Source: Natrinema versiforme (lineage in GTDB: Archaea; Halobacteriota; Halobacteria; Halobacteriales; Natrialbaceae). Taken from it: a DNA stretch of 64,000 nucleotides. A program made the translations under genes and the position numbers. Each line of letters starts with the position of its first letter. Within the stretch, counting starts at the first letter, position 1. The DNA is taken from NCBI RefSeq assembly GCF_005576615.1, contig NZ_CP040330.1:186001-250000 (forward strand). Direction: 5' to 3'. Positions 8,011-18,720 of this stretch are shown here, in pieces. A model generated the notes under the pieces. The model was not told where the DNA came from and did not search any database. It worked only from the letters and a program-made list of their open reading frames with translations.

Positions 8011-8964
8011 TCAGATGTCGACGCGGTCGAACCGGTAAAGCGCGACGGCGATCGGGACGACGATCCAGAACAGCAGGATGATACAGGAGAACCAGTCCTG
8101 CAGGAAGAACGGGAAGCCGTTCGGGAACGCGGCCTCGTTGAACGTCGTCCCGATCGAGTCACTCGAGAGGGAACTGAACAGCGTGATCGTGTTCTGGTAG
8201 GCGTTGCCGGGGTCGACCATGTTGATGAACAGCGCCCAGTCGGGCAATCGGGTCGGCTCGACTTGCTGTCCGGCGAAGTTCGTCGTCGTGTAGCTGACTC
8301 CCTCGATGAACCCTCGGTCCATCAGGAGTCCCAGCGCCCTCTGGATCGAGTTCCAGACGATGTAGAACAGGACGAAGACGCCGAACATCGCCGCGCCGGC
8401 CATCGTCGTCGAACGGGTCAGCGACGAGAGCGAGACGGCGATGCTCATGTACGCGAGCCCGTAGACGATCGTCATCGCCAGGAAGGCGATGTACGCCGGG
8501 AAGGAGAACTCCGAGACGGCGAACGCGACGGCGACCATGCCGATGAGAAAGCCGATGATCAGCGACAGGGTGAGCACGGCCGTCCGACCCAGCAGCTTGC
8601 CGAGGAGGACGTCCTTCCGCGAGTGGGGCAGCGACAGCAAGACCTTGATGCTCCCCGTCTCGCGTTCGCCGGCGATGGACTTCCACCCGAGAATGAGCGC
8701 GATCAGCGGGATGACGAGCTTACACACCTGACTGACCAGCGAGATGAATCCGATCGTCGTGAGATCGTCCGGATTCGCCCACGAGATGAAGCCGGCCAAG
8801 GCGGCCATGAGGGTGAAAAAGAACACGCTCAGCCCCCAGAACAGCCACGAGCGGATCGAGTCCTGAAAGTCCTTCTTCGCGACCGCACGCACGCTCTCGA
8901 GGTTGACCGAACTCGAGGCCGATCCGCCCGTCGAATCGGACGCGGTACCGGTTTCGGTACTCAT
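8011..8964 (-). CDS. ABC-2 type transporter permease
   Basis: 317 residues with about six hydrophobic helices, beginning after a charged, Ser/Thr-rich N-terminus. It contains an ERETGSIKVLLSLPHSRKDV segment typical of ABC-2/NosY-like permeases, followed by LLGRTAVLTLSLIIGFLIG. The large loop near residues 215-270 lies outside the membrane in this family. The start codon overlaps the stop of the ATPase gene by 4 nt (ATGA), so the two proteins are translationally coupled and form one exporter. The substrate is unknown; the family includes drug, lipid and Na+ exporters and the copper-related NosY. Confidence 0.9.
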   Translation of the reverse strand: MSTETGTASDSTGGSASSSVNLESVRAVAKKDFQDSIRSWLFWGLSVFFFTLMAALAGFISWANPDDLTTIGFISLVSQVCKLVIPLIALILGWKSIAGERETGSIKVLLSLPHSRKDVLLGKLLGRTAVLTLSLIIGFLIGMVAVAFAVSEFSFPAYIAFLAMTIVYGLAYMSIAVSLSSLTRSTTMAGAAMFGVFVLFYIVWNSIQRALGLLMDRGFIEGVSYTTTNFAGQQVEPTRLPDWALFINMVDPGNAYQNTITLFSSLSSDSIGTTFNEAAFPNGFPFFLQDWFSCIILLFWIVVPIAVALYRFDRVDI

Positions 8965-9887
8965 CGCGCATGCACCCCCGTATCCGTGGTGTACGACTGG
9001 AAGACGTCGTCGAGCGACGCCTCAGTCGTCGTGAAGTCCCGGACCTCGATGCCACGGTCCTCGAGCGTCGAGAGAACCGCCGTCTTCGAGCCGTCGACGG
9101 CGACGACGACCGTCGGCGGGTCCCGGCCCTCGACGGTGGCGTTCGTCACGTCTGGCAGCGAGCGGACCGCCTGCAGGGCGTCGTCGTCGATTCGGTCGAC
9201 GGTGACCCGCAGCGTCGTGCCGCCCTCGACGGAGTCGCGCAGTCCCTCGACGGAGTCGACGGCGACCATCTCGCCGTCCCGGAGGATGCCGACGCGGTCA
9301 CAGACCGCCTCGACCTGCTCCATGATGTGACTCGAGAAGAAGACGGTCGCGCCCCGCTCGTTCTCCTCGCGGACGATGTCTCGCATTTCGCGGGCGCCGT
9401 TCGGGTCGAGTCCGGTGGAGGGCTCGTCCAGAATCAGCAGGTCCGGTTCGCCGACCAGCGCCATCGCGAGCATGAGCCGCTGGGCCATCCCCTTCGAGTA
9501 GCCGCCGGCTTTCTTGTCGATCGCGTCGACCAAGCCGACGCGCTCGAGCAGCGCCTCGGGGTCCGCGTCGGCGTTTTTGGACTCGATCGCGAACTGGAGG
9601 TGTTGGCGGGCGGTCAGCCGGTCGTAGGTCTTGACGCCCTCGGGGAGGACGCCGGTCCGTTGCCGGATGTCCCGGCTGTACTGCTGGGCGTCCATGCCGA
9701 GGACGCTGACCTCGCCCGCAGTCGGGCGGGCGAAATCGAGGATGATGTTGATCGTCGTCGACTTGCCAGCGCCGTTGGGACCGAGGAAGCCGAACACCTC
9801 GCCTTCCTTGACTTGGAAGGAGAGCTCCTCGAGTGCGAGGGTCTGACCGAACGACTTGGTCAGGTTGTCGACTGTAATAGCGGGCAT
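8961..9887 (-). CDS. ABC transporter ATP-binding protein
   Basis: 308 residues. Walker A is GFLGPNGAGKSTTINI near residue 35. The ABC signature is degenerate (YSKGMAQRLMLA), with Walker B and D-loop LLILDEPSTGLDP and H-loop FFSSHIMEQVE. The C-terminal 80 residues form the accessory domain typical of the CcmA/NosF-type ATPases that pair with ABC-2 permeases. It is the first gene of a two-gene operon with the permease at 8011-8964. A 14-nt palindrome (9887-9900) overlaps the start region, and a weak TATA-like CCTTATC lies about 26-30 nt upstream, so repression by an unknown factor is possible. Confidence 0.93.
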   Translation of the reverse strand: MPAITVDNLTKSFGQTLALEELSFQVKEGEVFGFLGPNGAGKSTTINIILDFARPTAGEVSVLGMDAQQYSRDIRQRTGVLPEGVKTYDRLTARQHLQFAIESKNADADPEALLERVGLVDAIDKKAGGYSKGMAQRLMLAMALVGEPDLLILDEPSTGLDPNGAREMRDIVREENERGATVFFSSHIMEQVEAVCDRVGILRDGEMVAVDSVEGLRDSVEGGTTLRVTVDRIDDDALQAVRSLPDVTNATVEGRDPPTVVVAVDGSKTAVLSTLEDRGIEVRDFTTTEASLDDVFQSYTTDTGVHAR

Positions 9888-9900
9888 GTCCGTGTGGACA
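9887..9900. promoter_or_regulatory. palindrome at the start of the ABC exporter operon
   Basis: TGTCC-GTGT-GGACA, a perfect 5-4-5 inverted repeat, begins at the last base of the start codon and covers the predicted transcription start. Its position is suitable for a repressor. The factor is unknown. Confidence 0.35.
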
Positions 9901-9976
9901 CAGCGTTGCCCGATAAGGTTTTTGACATCACGACTACAGCTGAAACCATCGGTTTACGCGCGGTGGGCATCTCGCC

Positions 9977-9994
9977 GATCGTGATTTCACGATC
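9977..9994. terminator. hairpin downstream of the 10031-10300 gene
   Basis: GATCGTGATTTCACGATC is a perfect 8-bp stem with a 2-nt loop, 36 nt beyond the stop of the minus-strand gene at 10031 and upstream of the ABC operon promoter. No T-run follows, so a terminator role is inferred from position only. Confidence 0.35.
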
Positions 9995-10030
9995 CCGAGT
10001 CCGAAACGATCGAGGCGGGTAACATTGCGG

Positions 10031-10300
10031 TTAGATCGGATCGTCCGGATCGTACCGCTCCGCCGTTCGGTCGACCTCCTCGGCGTACCGCTTTCGGGTC
10101 TCGTCGTCCGGTACCGGCTCGAGTTCGTCTTCGGGGATTTCGGTCGCCGCGGTGACGGTCGGCCCGGTCCGCAGCGCCGTCGACGACCGCTCGTGTTGCT
10201 GATAGCGCGAGCCGTCCGGCGTCGCGTAGACGAGGGTTACGAAGTCCCGATCCCCGATCTCCCGTTCGACGAGCCAGCACTGCACCGTCGAGTCACTCAT
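10031..10300 (-). CDS. conserved haloarchaeal hypothetical protein, 89 aa
   Basis: Acidic protein beginning MSDSTVQCWLVERE and continuing FVTLVYATPDGSRYQQHERS, followed by an Asp/Glu-rich C-terminus (PEDELEPVPDDETRKRYAEE). It looks like a small alpha/beta domain without signal peptide or membrane segment. The ATG at 10300 is chosen because the open frame upstream of it turns Arg/Pro/Ser-rich, which is not haloarchaeal coding style. It is divergent from the membrane protein at 10428. I do not recognise a family with a known function. Confidence 0.6.
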   Translation of the reverse strand: MSDSTVQCWLVEREIGDRDFVTLVYATPDGSRYQQHERSSTALRTGPTVTAATEIPEDELEPVPDDETRKRYAEEVDRTAERYDPDDPI

Positions 10301-10427
10301 ACCGACGGGTTCGGCGTCGACCACCGAGAATGTACCGAGTCGGCACGATCGGAAGGCGGGGCCTACTCCCGGGAACGGGCCCCGACGTACTTGGTGGTCG
10401 GCGTCGGAGCGGGGACAACGAGTGCTC

Positions 10428-11138
10428 ATGGCCGACTCTCGGAGCGAACGCGTCGAGCAGTGGCGCGAACACGTCGACGAACTGTGCCACGACGGGGAGA
10501 CCGTCGAGCACCGGGCCGACCTCGAGGGCGCGACGGTCGTCGTCACGAACCAGCGCGTACTGGCGTTTCCGTCCGACTCGAGCGGGCCGACCGTTCGCCA
10601 TGTGGACCGGCCGAACGTCGGGACCATCGCCGTCGAAACCGACCACCGACTGCGCGATCTCTGCGTGGGATTCGTCGCCGCGTTCGTCGGAATCGGACTG
10701 ATCGAACTGACGAGGGGCGTCAGCTTCGCGACGCTGATTCCGGGCGTCGACCTCGGGTGGAGCGAATCGACACCGGGCGCGACACAGCTCGCCGGCGTCG
10801 TCGAGTCCGCCATCGAATTCCTCGAGACCGCCCTCCTGCTGGTCGAATGGGGCGTGCTCCTGGGCGGCGTCGCCGCGCTCGCTCTCGTCGCCCGGTACAT
10901 CCGATCGCGCTCGCGGCGGCTCGTCTGCAGGGTCCACGGCGGGGACGACCTCGCGTTCGCCGTCAGCGACGCGGATCTCGAGGCCGATGCCGTCGCCGAC
11001 CTCGAGCGCGCGATTCGACCGGGAGACGGGTCGGCGCTCGAGGGAGCGGGCGGGAGCGAGAGCGGCAGCCGGAGCGACGGGAGAAGCGACGACGGACGCG
11101 ATCGAGCGATGGGCGACGACCCGGCGGCGAGCGACTGA
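10428..11138 (+). CDS. PH-like domain membrane protein, hypothetical
   Basis: 236 residues. The N-terminal 75 residues (ATVVVTNQRVLAF, VRHVDRPNVGTIAVE) have the pattern of a bacterial PH-like (bPH_2/YdbT-type) domain. Two hydrophobic segments follow (CVGFVAAFVGIGLIELT and VEWGVLLGGVAALALVARYI), then a short alpha/beta stretch, then a disordered Gly/Ser/Asp tail. The ATG at 10428 follows a GGGG stretch 13 nt upstream; a GTG at 10422 is the alternative. It is separated from uvrC by 96 bases including a hairpin, so co-transcription is possible. The function is unknown. Confidence 0.6.
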   Translation: MADSRSERVEQWREHVDELCHDGETVEHRADLEGATVVVTNQRVLAFPSDSSGPTVRHVDRPNVGTIAVETDHRLRDLCVGFVAAFVGIGLIELTRGVSFATLIPGVDLGWSESTPGATQLAGVVESAIEFLETALLLVEWGVLLGGVAALALVARYIRSRSRRLVCRVHGGDDLAFAVSDADLEADAVADLERAIRPGDGSALEGAGGSESGSRSDGRSDDGRDRAMGDDPAASD

Positions 11139-11195
11139 GCGGTCGGCGTCGGCGCGGCAGCGAGCACGACCGTCCAGTGTGCCGACCGGTGTCGA

Positions 11196-11222
11196 GGAGT
11201 CAGGCTGAAACCTCCTGACTCC
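11196..11222 (+). promoter_or_regulatory. hairpin just upstream of uvrC
   Basis: GGAGTCAGG (11196-11204) and CCTGACTCC (11214-11222) make a perfect 9-bp stem with a 9-nt loop, ending 12 nt before the uvrC ATG. It could terminate the upstream transcript or lie in the uvrC leader and affect translation. No T-run follows. Confidence 0.4.
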
Positions 11223-11234
11223 GTAGGGCCGCCG

Positions 11235-12989
11235 ATGAACGCCGACGGGGTTCGCGAGCGGGCCGGGTCGTTGCCGCGAGAGCCCGGCGTCTACCAGTTT
11301 CGCGAGGGAGACACCACGCTCTACGTCGGGAAGGCGGTCGATCTCCGCGATCGGGTGCGGTCCTACGCCGACCCGCGCAGCGCGCGGATCCGGCGGATGG
11401 TCGACCGCGCCGACGACATCGAGATCGCCGTCACCGACACCGAGACCCAAGCGTTGCTGCTCGAGGCGAACCTGATCAAGCGCCACCAGCCGCGGTACAA
11501 CGTCCGGCTCAAGGACGACAAATCGTATCCGATGGTGCAGTTGACCGACCACGCCGCGCCGCGGATCGAGGTCACCCGCGATCCCGACGAGTCGGCGACC
11601 GTGTTCGGCCCCTACACCAGCAAGGGGCAGGTCGAGACGGTCGTCAAAGCCCTGCGAGAGACCTACGGCGTCCGCGGGTGTTCGGACCACAAGTACATCG
11701 GCCGGGAGCGGCCGTGTCTGGACTACGAGATGGGGCTCTGTACCGCCCCCTGTACCCGCGAGATCGACCTCGAGAGCTACGGCGAGGACGTCACCGCCGT
11801 CGAGCGCTTTCTCGAGGGCGAGACCGGCATCCTCGCGGACCCGCTGCGCCGGGAGATGGAAGCCGCCGCGGAGGAACAGAACTTCGAGCGCGCGGCGAAC
11901 CTGCGGGACCGCCTCGAGACCGTCGCGGCGTTCCACGGCGAGGGCGGCGAGGCGGTCCAGTCGGTCGGCGACGAGCAGGGCGTCGACGTCCTCGGCGTGG
12001 CGATCGAAGGCGAGGACGCGACCGTCGCCCGGCTGCGCGCCGAGGACGGCAAACTGGTCGATCGGGATCGGCACACGCTCGAGGCACCCGGCTCCGACGG
12101 GGGAGTCGGTGGCGAGGCGGACGGCGTCCCAGCCGTCCTCGCGGCCTTCATCGTCCAATACTACGCCGAACGCGACCTCCCCGATGCCCTGCTCCTGCCC
12201 GAGCGCCACGACGACGAGGAGGTCGCCGCGTGGCTCGAGGCCGAGGGCGTCTCGGTCCGCGTGCCGGGCGCGGGCCGGGAGGCCAAACTCGTCGAACTCG
12301 CGCTGAAGAACGCCCGGCGCAACGTGGGCCGGCGCGACGAGTGTGGCATGCTCGCGGACGCCCTCGAGATCGAGTCGGCCCGGCGGATCGAGGGCTTCGA
12401 CGTGAGCCACGCGCAGGGAAAAGCGGCAGTCGGCAGCAACGTCACCTTCGTCGACGGCAGCGCCGAGAAGGCCGATTACCGCCGGAAGAAGCTGACCGAC
12501 CAGAACGACGATTACGATAATATGCACGCCTTACTCGAGTGGCGCGCCCGCCGCGCCGTCGAGGACCGGGACGACCGGCCGGACCCCGACCTGCTCCTGA
12601 TCGACGGGGGCGAGGGCCAACTCGAGGCGGCTCGAGACGCGCTCTCGGCGGTCGGCTGGGACGTGCCGGCGGTCGCGCTGGCGAAAGCCGAGGAGCGCGT
12701 GGTCACGCCCCACCGAACGTTTTCGTGGCCGAGCGACGCGCCGCACCTGCACCTCCTCCAGCGCGTGCGCGACGAGTCCCACCGCTTTGCCGTGCAGTAC
12801 CACCAGACGGTCCGGGACGAGGTCAAAACGGTTCTCGACGACGTACAGGGGGTCGGCCCCGAGACGCGAAAGCGGCTGCTCGGGCGCTTCGGCAGCGTCG
12901 AGAACGTCCGGGAGGCGAGTCTCGCGGACCTCGAGAGCATCGAGGGAATCGGCGAGAAGACGGCGGAGACGCTCAAATCGAGACTCTGA
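11235..12989 (+). CDS. uvrC: UvrABC excision nuclease subunit C
   Basis: 584 residues. The N-terminal GIY-YIG endonuclease domain ([20 protein letters not shown]) makes the 3' incision. A Cys-rich segment ([14 protein letters not shown]...CTAPC) follows. A UVR motif for UvrB binding is around residues 200-225 ([20 protein letters not shown]). The RNase H-like 5' nuclease domain ([30 protein letters not shown]) comes next, and tandem helix-hairpin-helix motifs end the protein ([16 protein letters not shown] and [12 protein letters not shown]). The length and domain order are those of bacterial UvrC, as expected for haloarchaeal excision repair. It works with UvrA and with the UvrB encoded at the start of the window. 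Confidence 0.97.
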   Translation: MNADGVRERAGSLPREPGVYQFREGDTTLYVGKAVDLRDRVRSYADPRSARIRRMVDRADDIEIAVTDTETQALLLEANLIKRHQPRYNVRLKDDKSYPMVQLTDHAAPRIEVTRDPDESATVFGPYTSKGQVETVVKALRETYGVRGCSDHKYIGRERPCLDYEMGLCTAPCTREIDLESYGEDVTAVERFLEGETGILADPLRREMEAAAEEQNFERAANLRDRLETVAAFHGEGGEAVQSVGDEQGVDVLGVAIEGEDATVARLRAEDGKLVDRDRHTLEAPGSDGGVGGEADGVPAVLAAFIVQYYAERDLPDALLLPERHDDEEVAAWLEAEGVSVRVPGAGREAKLVELALKNARRNVGRRDECGMLADALEIESARRIEGFDVSHAQGKAAVGSNVTFVDGSAEKADYRRKKLTDQNDDYDNMHALLEWRARRAVEDRDDRPDPDLLLIDGGEGQLEAARDALSAVGWDVPAVALAKAEERVVTPHRTFSWPSDAPHLHLLQRVRDESHRFAVQYHQTVRDEVKTVLDDVQGVGPETRKRLLGRFGSVENVREASLADLESIEGIGEKTAETLKSRL

Positions 12990-13078
12990 CAGCCGTTGAA
13001 TACGATTTACTGTCTTCGCCCGCTTTTCGGATAGAACGGTCGAGTTCACAGCGAGTAACGACAGAGACGAGTGTCCTG

Positions 13079-13193
13079 CTATCGTGGCAACAGTGAATCG
13101 CCACGTCCTCCCCAACCGATTCGCTCACTCACACGGTTCGTTCGCTCATCCCTCGCACGGCTTTGTTCTGCGGTTCGCCGAGGGCGAACCGCA
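13079..13193. repeat. hairpin-containing repeat-like remnant in uvrC-aSUI1 gap
   Basis: This 331-base gap (12990-13320) has no gene. It contains a phrase of the style CGCCACGTCCTCCCC followed by alternating TTCGCTCACTC/GTTCGCTCATCC, which I associate with ends of haloarchaeal IS200/IS605-type elements (from memory, not searched). It ends in a perfect 11-bp hairpin TGCGGTTCGCC/GGCGAACCGCA (13169-13179/13183-13193). No transposase reading frame is present. Confidence 0.4.
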
Positions 13194-13320
13194 ACACAGC
13201 GCGCGCCACTGCAGTAGCGGGCACCAGTCCGGTTCTCGAGGCGTCACCGAGGCCGGCGTGTAACGCGACCGTTGCGAAGGCAAGGACAGGGCTATCCCCC
13301 GGCCTGATCCATGTGTGAAT

Positions 13321-13617
13321 ATGGCAGACGAAGACGACCTCGACGACTTGCTCGACGAACTCGACAGTCAGGGCGACCTCGAGACCTCCCAGCAGGTGTT
13401 ATCGATCCGGACCGAGAGCCGCCGGTACGACAAGCCGGTGACGATCATCGAGGGCTTCGACCTCACGAAATCCGAGATCGAATCGACCGCCTCGGACCTC
13501 AAGAGTTCGCTCGGGACGGGCGGCACGGTCGACGAGGGCCGGATCGAACTGCAGGGCGACCACCGCGACCGCGTCCCGGATCTGCTCCGGGACCGGGGAT
13601 TCGACGTTCGCGAGTGA
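13321..13617 (+). CDS. translation initiation factor aIF1 (SUI1 family)
   Basis: 98 residues. After an acidic N-terminus (MADEDDLDDLLDELDS) comes the SUI1 fold: IRTESRRYDKPVTIIEGFD, then SSLGTGGTVDEGRIELQGDHRDRV, which contains the conserved TGGTV(D)-I-LQGDH signature of aIF1/eIF1/YciH. The protein binds the small ribosomal subunit near the P site and monitors start-codon selection. The ATG at 13321 is preferred over an in-frame GTG two codons upstream. Length is typical for the family. The gene is monocistronic here. Confidence 0.93.
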   Translation: MADEDDLDDLLDELDSQGDLETSQQVLSIRTESRRYDKPVTIIEGFDLTKSEIESTASDLKSSLGTGGTVDEGRIELQGDHRDRVPDLLRDRGFDVRE

Positions 13618-13721
13618 AGACGGGACGGCCTGCCCCGCTCGCCGCCGCTCGAGGAACGTTCGCCGCCGAATCGGTCGCTTCGGGCAACGGGCTATTTATG
13701 TTCCACGTTCGATAATGACGT

Positions 13722-14243
13722 ATGCACGTTCGACCCGCCACGACCGACGACTTCGAGGCGATCACGGCCGTCGCTCGCGCCACGTGGCACGACACTTACG
13801 ACGAACTCGAGGCGGACGTGATCGACCGGACGGTCGACGACTGGTACACTGACGATTCGATGCCGCTCGAGGCTCCGGGGACGATCGTTCTCGTTGCGGA
13901 AGAGCGCGAGGCGCAACGCGCCTCGGAACGAAGCGGTAACGCCGCTGACAACGACGAGGTCGTCGGCTTCACCCACGCGGTCGCACAGGGCGATAAAGCC
14001 GACATTCTCCGGATGTACGTCCGCCCGGACCGGCAGGGCGAGGGCATCGGATCGCAACTCCACGAGCGACTGATCGCCGAACTCGAGGCCTATGATATCG
14101 AGCGAATTCGGTCGATCGACTTCGCGTTCAACGACGCCAGCCGCGCCTTCTACGAGGGACTCGGCTTCGAACAGACGGACGAGGGCGAGGTCGAAACCGA
14201 CGGCGACTTCTACCCCGAGGCGGTCTACACGCTCGAGTTGTAA
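13722..14243 (+). CDS. GNAT family N-acetyltransferase (paralogue of 6081-6590)
   Basis: 173 residues. Motif A is VRPDRQGEGIGSQLHERLI and motif B is NDASRAFYEGLGFEQ. It aligns end to end with the GNAT at 6081-6590 and shares EREAQRASE, encoded by the same 19-nt palindrome, after which this copy has an extra ~9-residue insert (RSGNAADND). The short spacing to an AT-rich GGGCTATTTATG (about 13690-13700) upstream of the ATG fits a leaderless promoter. It faces ligA across a short tandem repeat. The substrate is unknown. Confidence 0.85.
   Translation: MHVRPATTDDFEAITAVARATWHDTYDELEADVIDRTVDDWYTDDSMPLEAPGTIVLVAEEREAQRASERSGNAADNDEVVGFTHAVAQGDKADILRMYVRPDRQGEGIGSQLHERLIAELEAYDIERIRSIDFAFNDASRAFYEGLGFEQTDEGEVETDGDFYPEAVYTLEL
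13907..13925. repeat. 19-nt palindrome inside GNAT gene (copy 2)
   Basis: Identical to 6381-6399 (read on the opposite strand): CGAGGCGC-AAC-GCGCCTCG, in frame within the coding sequence. Confidence 0.8.
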
Positions 14244-14244
14244 T

Positions 14245-14322
14245 CCGGGCCGCTGAACTGTCTGCCGCGCTGTCGAACTGTCTCCGGGCCGCTGAACTGT
14301 CTGCCGCGCTGTTGAACTATCG
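14245..14322. repeat. two tandem 39-nt repeats between convergent genes
   Basis: Units 14245-14283 and 14284-14322 differ at only a few positions near the end of the second unit. Each unit is itself two similar ~20-nt halves sharing GCTGAACTGTCT / GCTGTCGAACTGTCT. The repeat begins immediately after the GNAT stop and lies before the 3' end of ligA. Confidence 0.85.
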
Positions 14323-14358
14323 CCTCGGCTCCGGGTGTCCCGATTCGCCCGATACTCG

Positions 14359-16942
<2,584 letters not shown>

Positions 16943-17115
16943 CGTCCCCCCGTCGGCCGCGCTCGTCGTTCGGATCGGTCGATCATAGCGTGGGTACGGT
17001 CCGCGACGGCAAAAGTCCGTGCGCGCGAGCCACGGGTGAGACGCGAAACACGATCACCGTGTGACCGGTGTGGTTCTCCGTCTAAAACGGGGCGACCGCG
17101 ATCCGGCGAGCGGTC

Positions 17116-18582
17116 TCAGTCCACGGTTGGCGTCGATTCGCCCGTTGTCTCGGCGGCGTCCCGGTCGGTGTCTTCCGTGTAGACGATTCCCCAACCGGTT
17201 GCCCCCATCAGGATCAGGACCAGCGGCGAGAGGATCCCGAAGAAGTAGTACGGGGCGTACTCGATCACCGGTACGCCGAGCGCCGAGGCCATGAAGGCGC
17301 CGCCCGAGCCCCACGGCACGAACGCCGATGTCGTCGTCCCCGACGCTTCGACCGCCCGCGAGAGGTTCCGGCTGTCGAGGTTGTACTCGTCGTACAGGTT
17401 CTGCAGCGTCATGCCGGGCACGACGATCGCCATGTACTGCTCCGCGGCGAGGAAGTTCATCGCGACCGTCCCCACGGCCGTCCCGGCGGTCAGTCCGGCG
17501 ACGCTGCTGACGGCCCGGCCGATATGGTACGCGATCGCCGCCAGCACGCCGGTTTCCTGCAAAATCCCGCCCAGCGCCAGCGCGGCGACGACGATCGAGA
17601 TCACCCACACGGAGCCCTCGAGGCCGCCGCTCGCGAGCAGTTCGTCCGTAAGGTCGACTCCTGTTTCGGGGCCGGTCCCGAAGTGGATGGTTTCCCATGC
17701 GGCGGCGAAGCCGACGCCCTGCAGCGTGGTACTGACCGCGACGCCGGCGAAGATACCGGCTCCGAGCGACGGCAACGCCGGGAAGCCATACAGCGCGAGC
17801 GCGAACGTGATGATCAGCGGGACGAAGGTGATCGGCGAGATGACGTAGCTACTCGAGAGTCCGCCTTGAATCTCGGCGACGCGGCCGGCGGGGATCGTCC
17901 CGCTCGCGCTCAGGCCCAAGACGACGAACAGGAGCAGCGAGATCACAAAGGAGATCGCGGTCCCGGGACGCATCGCGCGGATGTGATCCATCAGGTCCGT
18001 GTTCGTCACCGCGGCGGCGAGGTTCGTGGTGTCGGAAAGCGGCGAGTTCTTGTCGCCGGTGTAGGCTCCCGACAGGACGGCGCCGGCCGTCATCGCCTCC
18101 GAAATCCCGAGCCCGGAGCCGATCCCGATCATCGCGACGCCGAGGGTCCCAGCCGTCGTCCACGACGACCCGATCGCGAAGGCGACGACCGCCGAGAGGA
18201 CGACGGTAAAGGGGAGGAATATCCGCGGCGACAGGAACTCCAGCCCGTAGTACATGAGCGTCGGGATCGTCCCGGAATCGATCCACGACGAGATGAGCAT
18301 GTAGATGACGAACAGGATGAGAATGGCTTGAAGCCCGGTCAGAATACTGCGCCCGATCCCGTCGTAGAGGTCGCCCCACGAGTAGCCGAAGTAGTACCGT
18401 CCGAACAGTCCCGCGAAGGCGATCCCCCACAGCAGCGGCATCTGCGGGTCCATATCGAGCCAAATCATCCCGACCGAGAGGAACAAGAGCATTCCCGTGA
18501 TGGGGACGAGCGCTTCCCCCAACGACGGCTGCTTGTCCTCTGGGATTTCGTCGTAGGTCTTCGGTGTGAAATCCAGTCCCAT
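17116..18582 (-). CDS. nhaC: Na+/H+ antiporter, NhaC family
   Basis: 488 residues with about eleven hydrophobic helices. It has the NhaC-type motif SGAYTGDKNSPLSDTTNLAA near the middle, and SGTTTSAFVPWGSGGAFMA toward the C-terminus. In the family it exchanges Na+ (or, in relatives, malate/lactate with Na+) for protons, important at high salt. The ATG at 18582 is chosen because a clear TATA box (minus strand, 18613-18623) puts the transcript start near 18592, which excludes the in-frame ATG at 18630. A 12-nt palindrome, CGGGTCGACCCG, covers that start site. Confidence 0.88.
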   Translation of the reverse strand: MGLDFTPKTYDEIPEDKQPSLGEALVPITGMLLFLSVGMIWLDMDPQMPLLWGIAFAGLFGRYYFGYSWGDLYDGIGRSILTGLQAILILFVIYMLISSWIDSGTIPTLMYYGLEFLSPRIFLPFTVVLSAVVAFAIGSSWTTAGTLGVAMIGIGSGLGISEAMTAGAVLSGAYTGDKNSPLSDTTNLAAAVTNTDLMDHIRAMRPGTAISFVISLLLFVVLGLSASGTIPAGRVAEIQGGLSSSYVISPITFVPLIITFALALYGFPALPSLGAGIFAGVAVSTTLQGVGFAAAWETIHFGTGPETGVDLTDELLASGGLEGSVWVISIVVAALALGGILQETGVLAAIAYHIGRAVSSVAGLTAGTAVGTVAMNFLAAEQYMAIVVPGMTLQNLYDEYNLDSRNLSRAVEASGTTTSAFVPWGSGGAFMASALGVPVIEYAPYYFFGILSPLVLILMGATGWGIVYTEDTDRDAAETTGESTPTVD

Positions 18583-18585
18583 GTT

Positions 18586-18623
18586 CGGGTCGACCCGAGT
18601 TTGCGACAGCGGGTATAAATAAA
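18586..18623 (-). promoter_or_regulatory. nhaC promoter with palindrome at the transcription start
   Basis: The minus-strand TATA box TTTATTTATA lies at 18613-18623. The perfect 12-nt palindrome CGGGTCGACCCG lies at 18586-18597, covering the expected start and ending 4 nt before the ATG. This arrangement suggests repression by an unidentified regulator. Confidence 0.5.
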
Positions 18624-18720
18624 CCGTCATTCGCCGGTCGACTTCCGGCGTCGCAGCGACCGAACCGAGCCGGCGACCAGACCCAGTACTTTACCCGTCG
18701 GAGAGCCTACGACCGAGTAG

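Noticed and set aside
6994-9330. 778-codon plus-strand open frame across the ArsA and ABC genes
   Set aside because: Antisense shadow of two well-supported minus-strand genes. High GC with G/C third positions gives long antisense frames; the product has no domain and is Arg/His-rich.
10293-12527. 744-codon minus-strand open frame opposite uvrC
   Set aside because: Antisense to uvrC, whose domains are complete; no recognisable motif and no promoter.
14245-14322. Possible mini CRISPR array
   Set aside because: Units are contiguous with no spacers and no cas genes; it is a simple tandem repeat.
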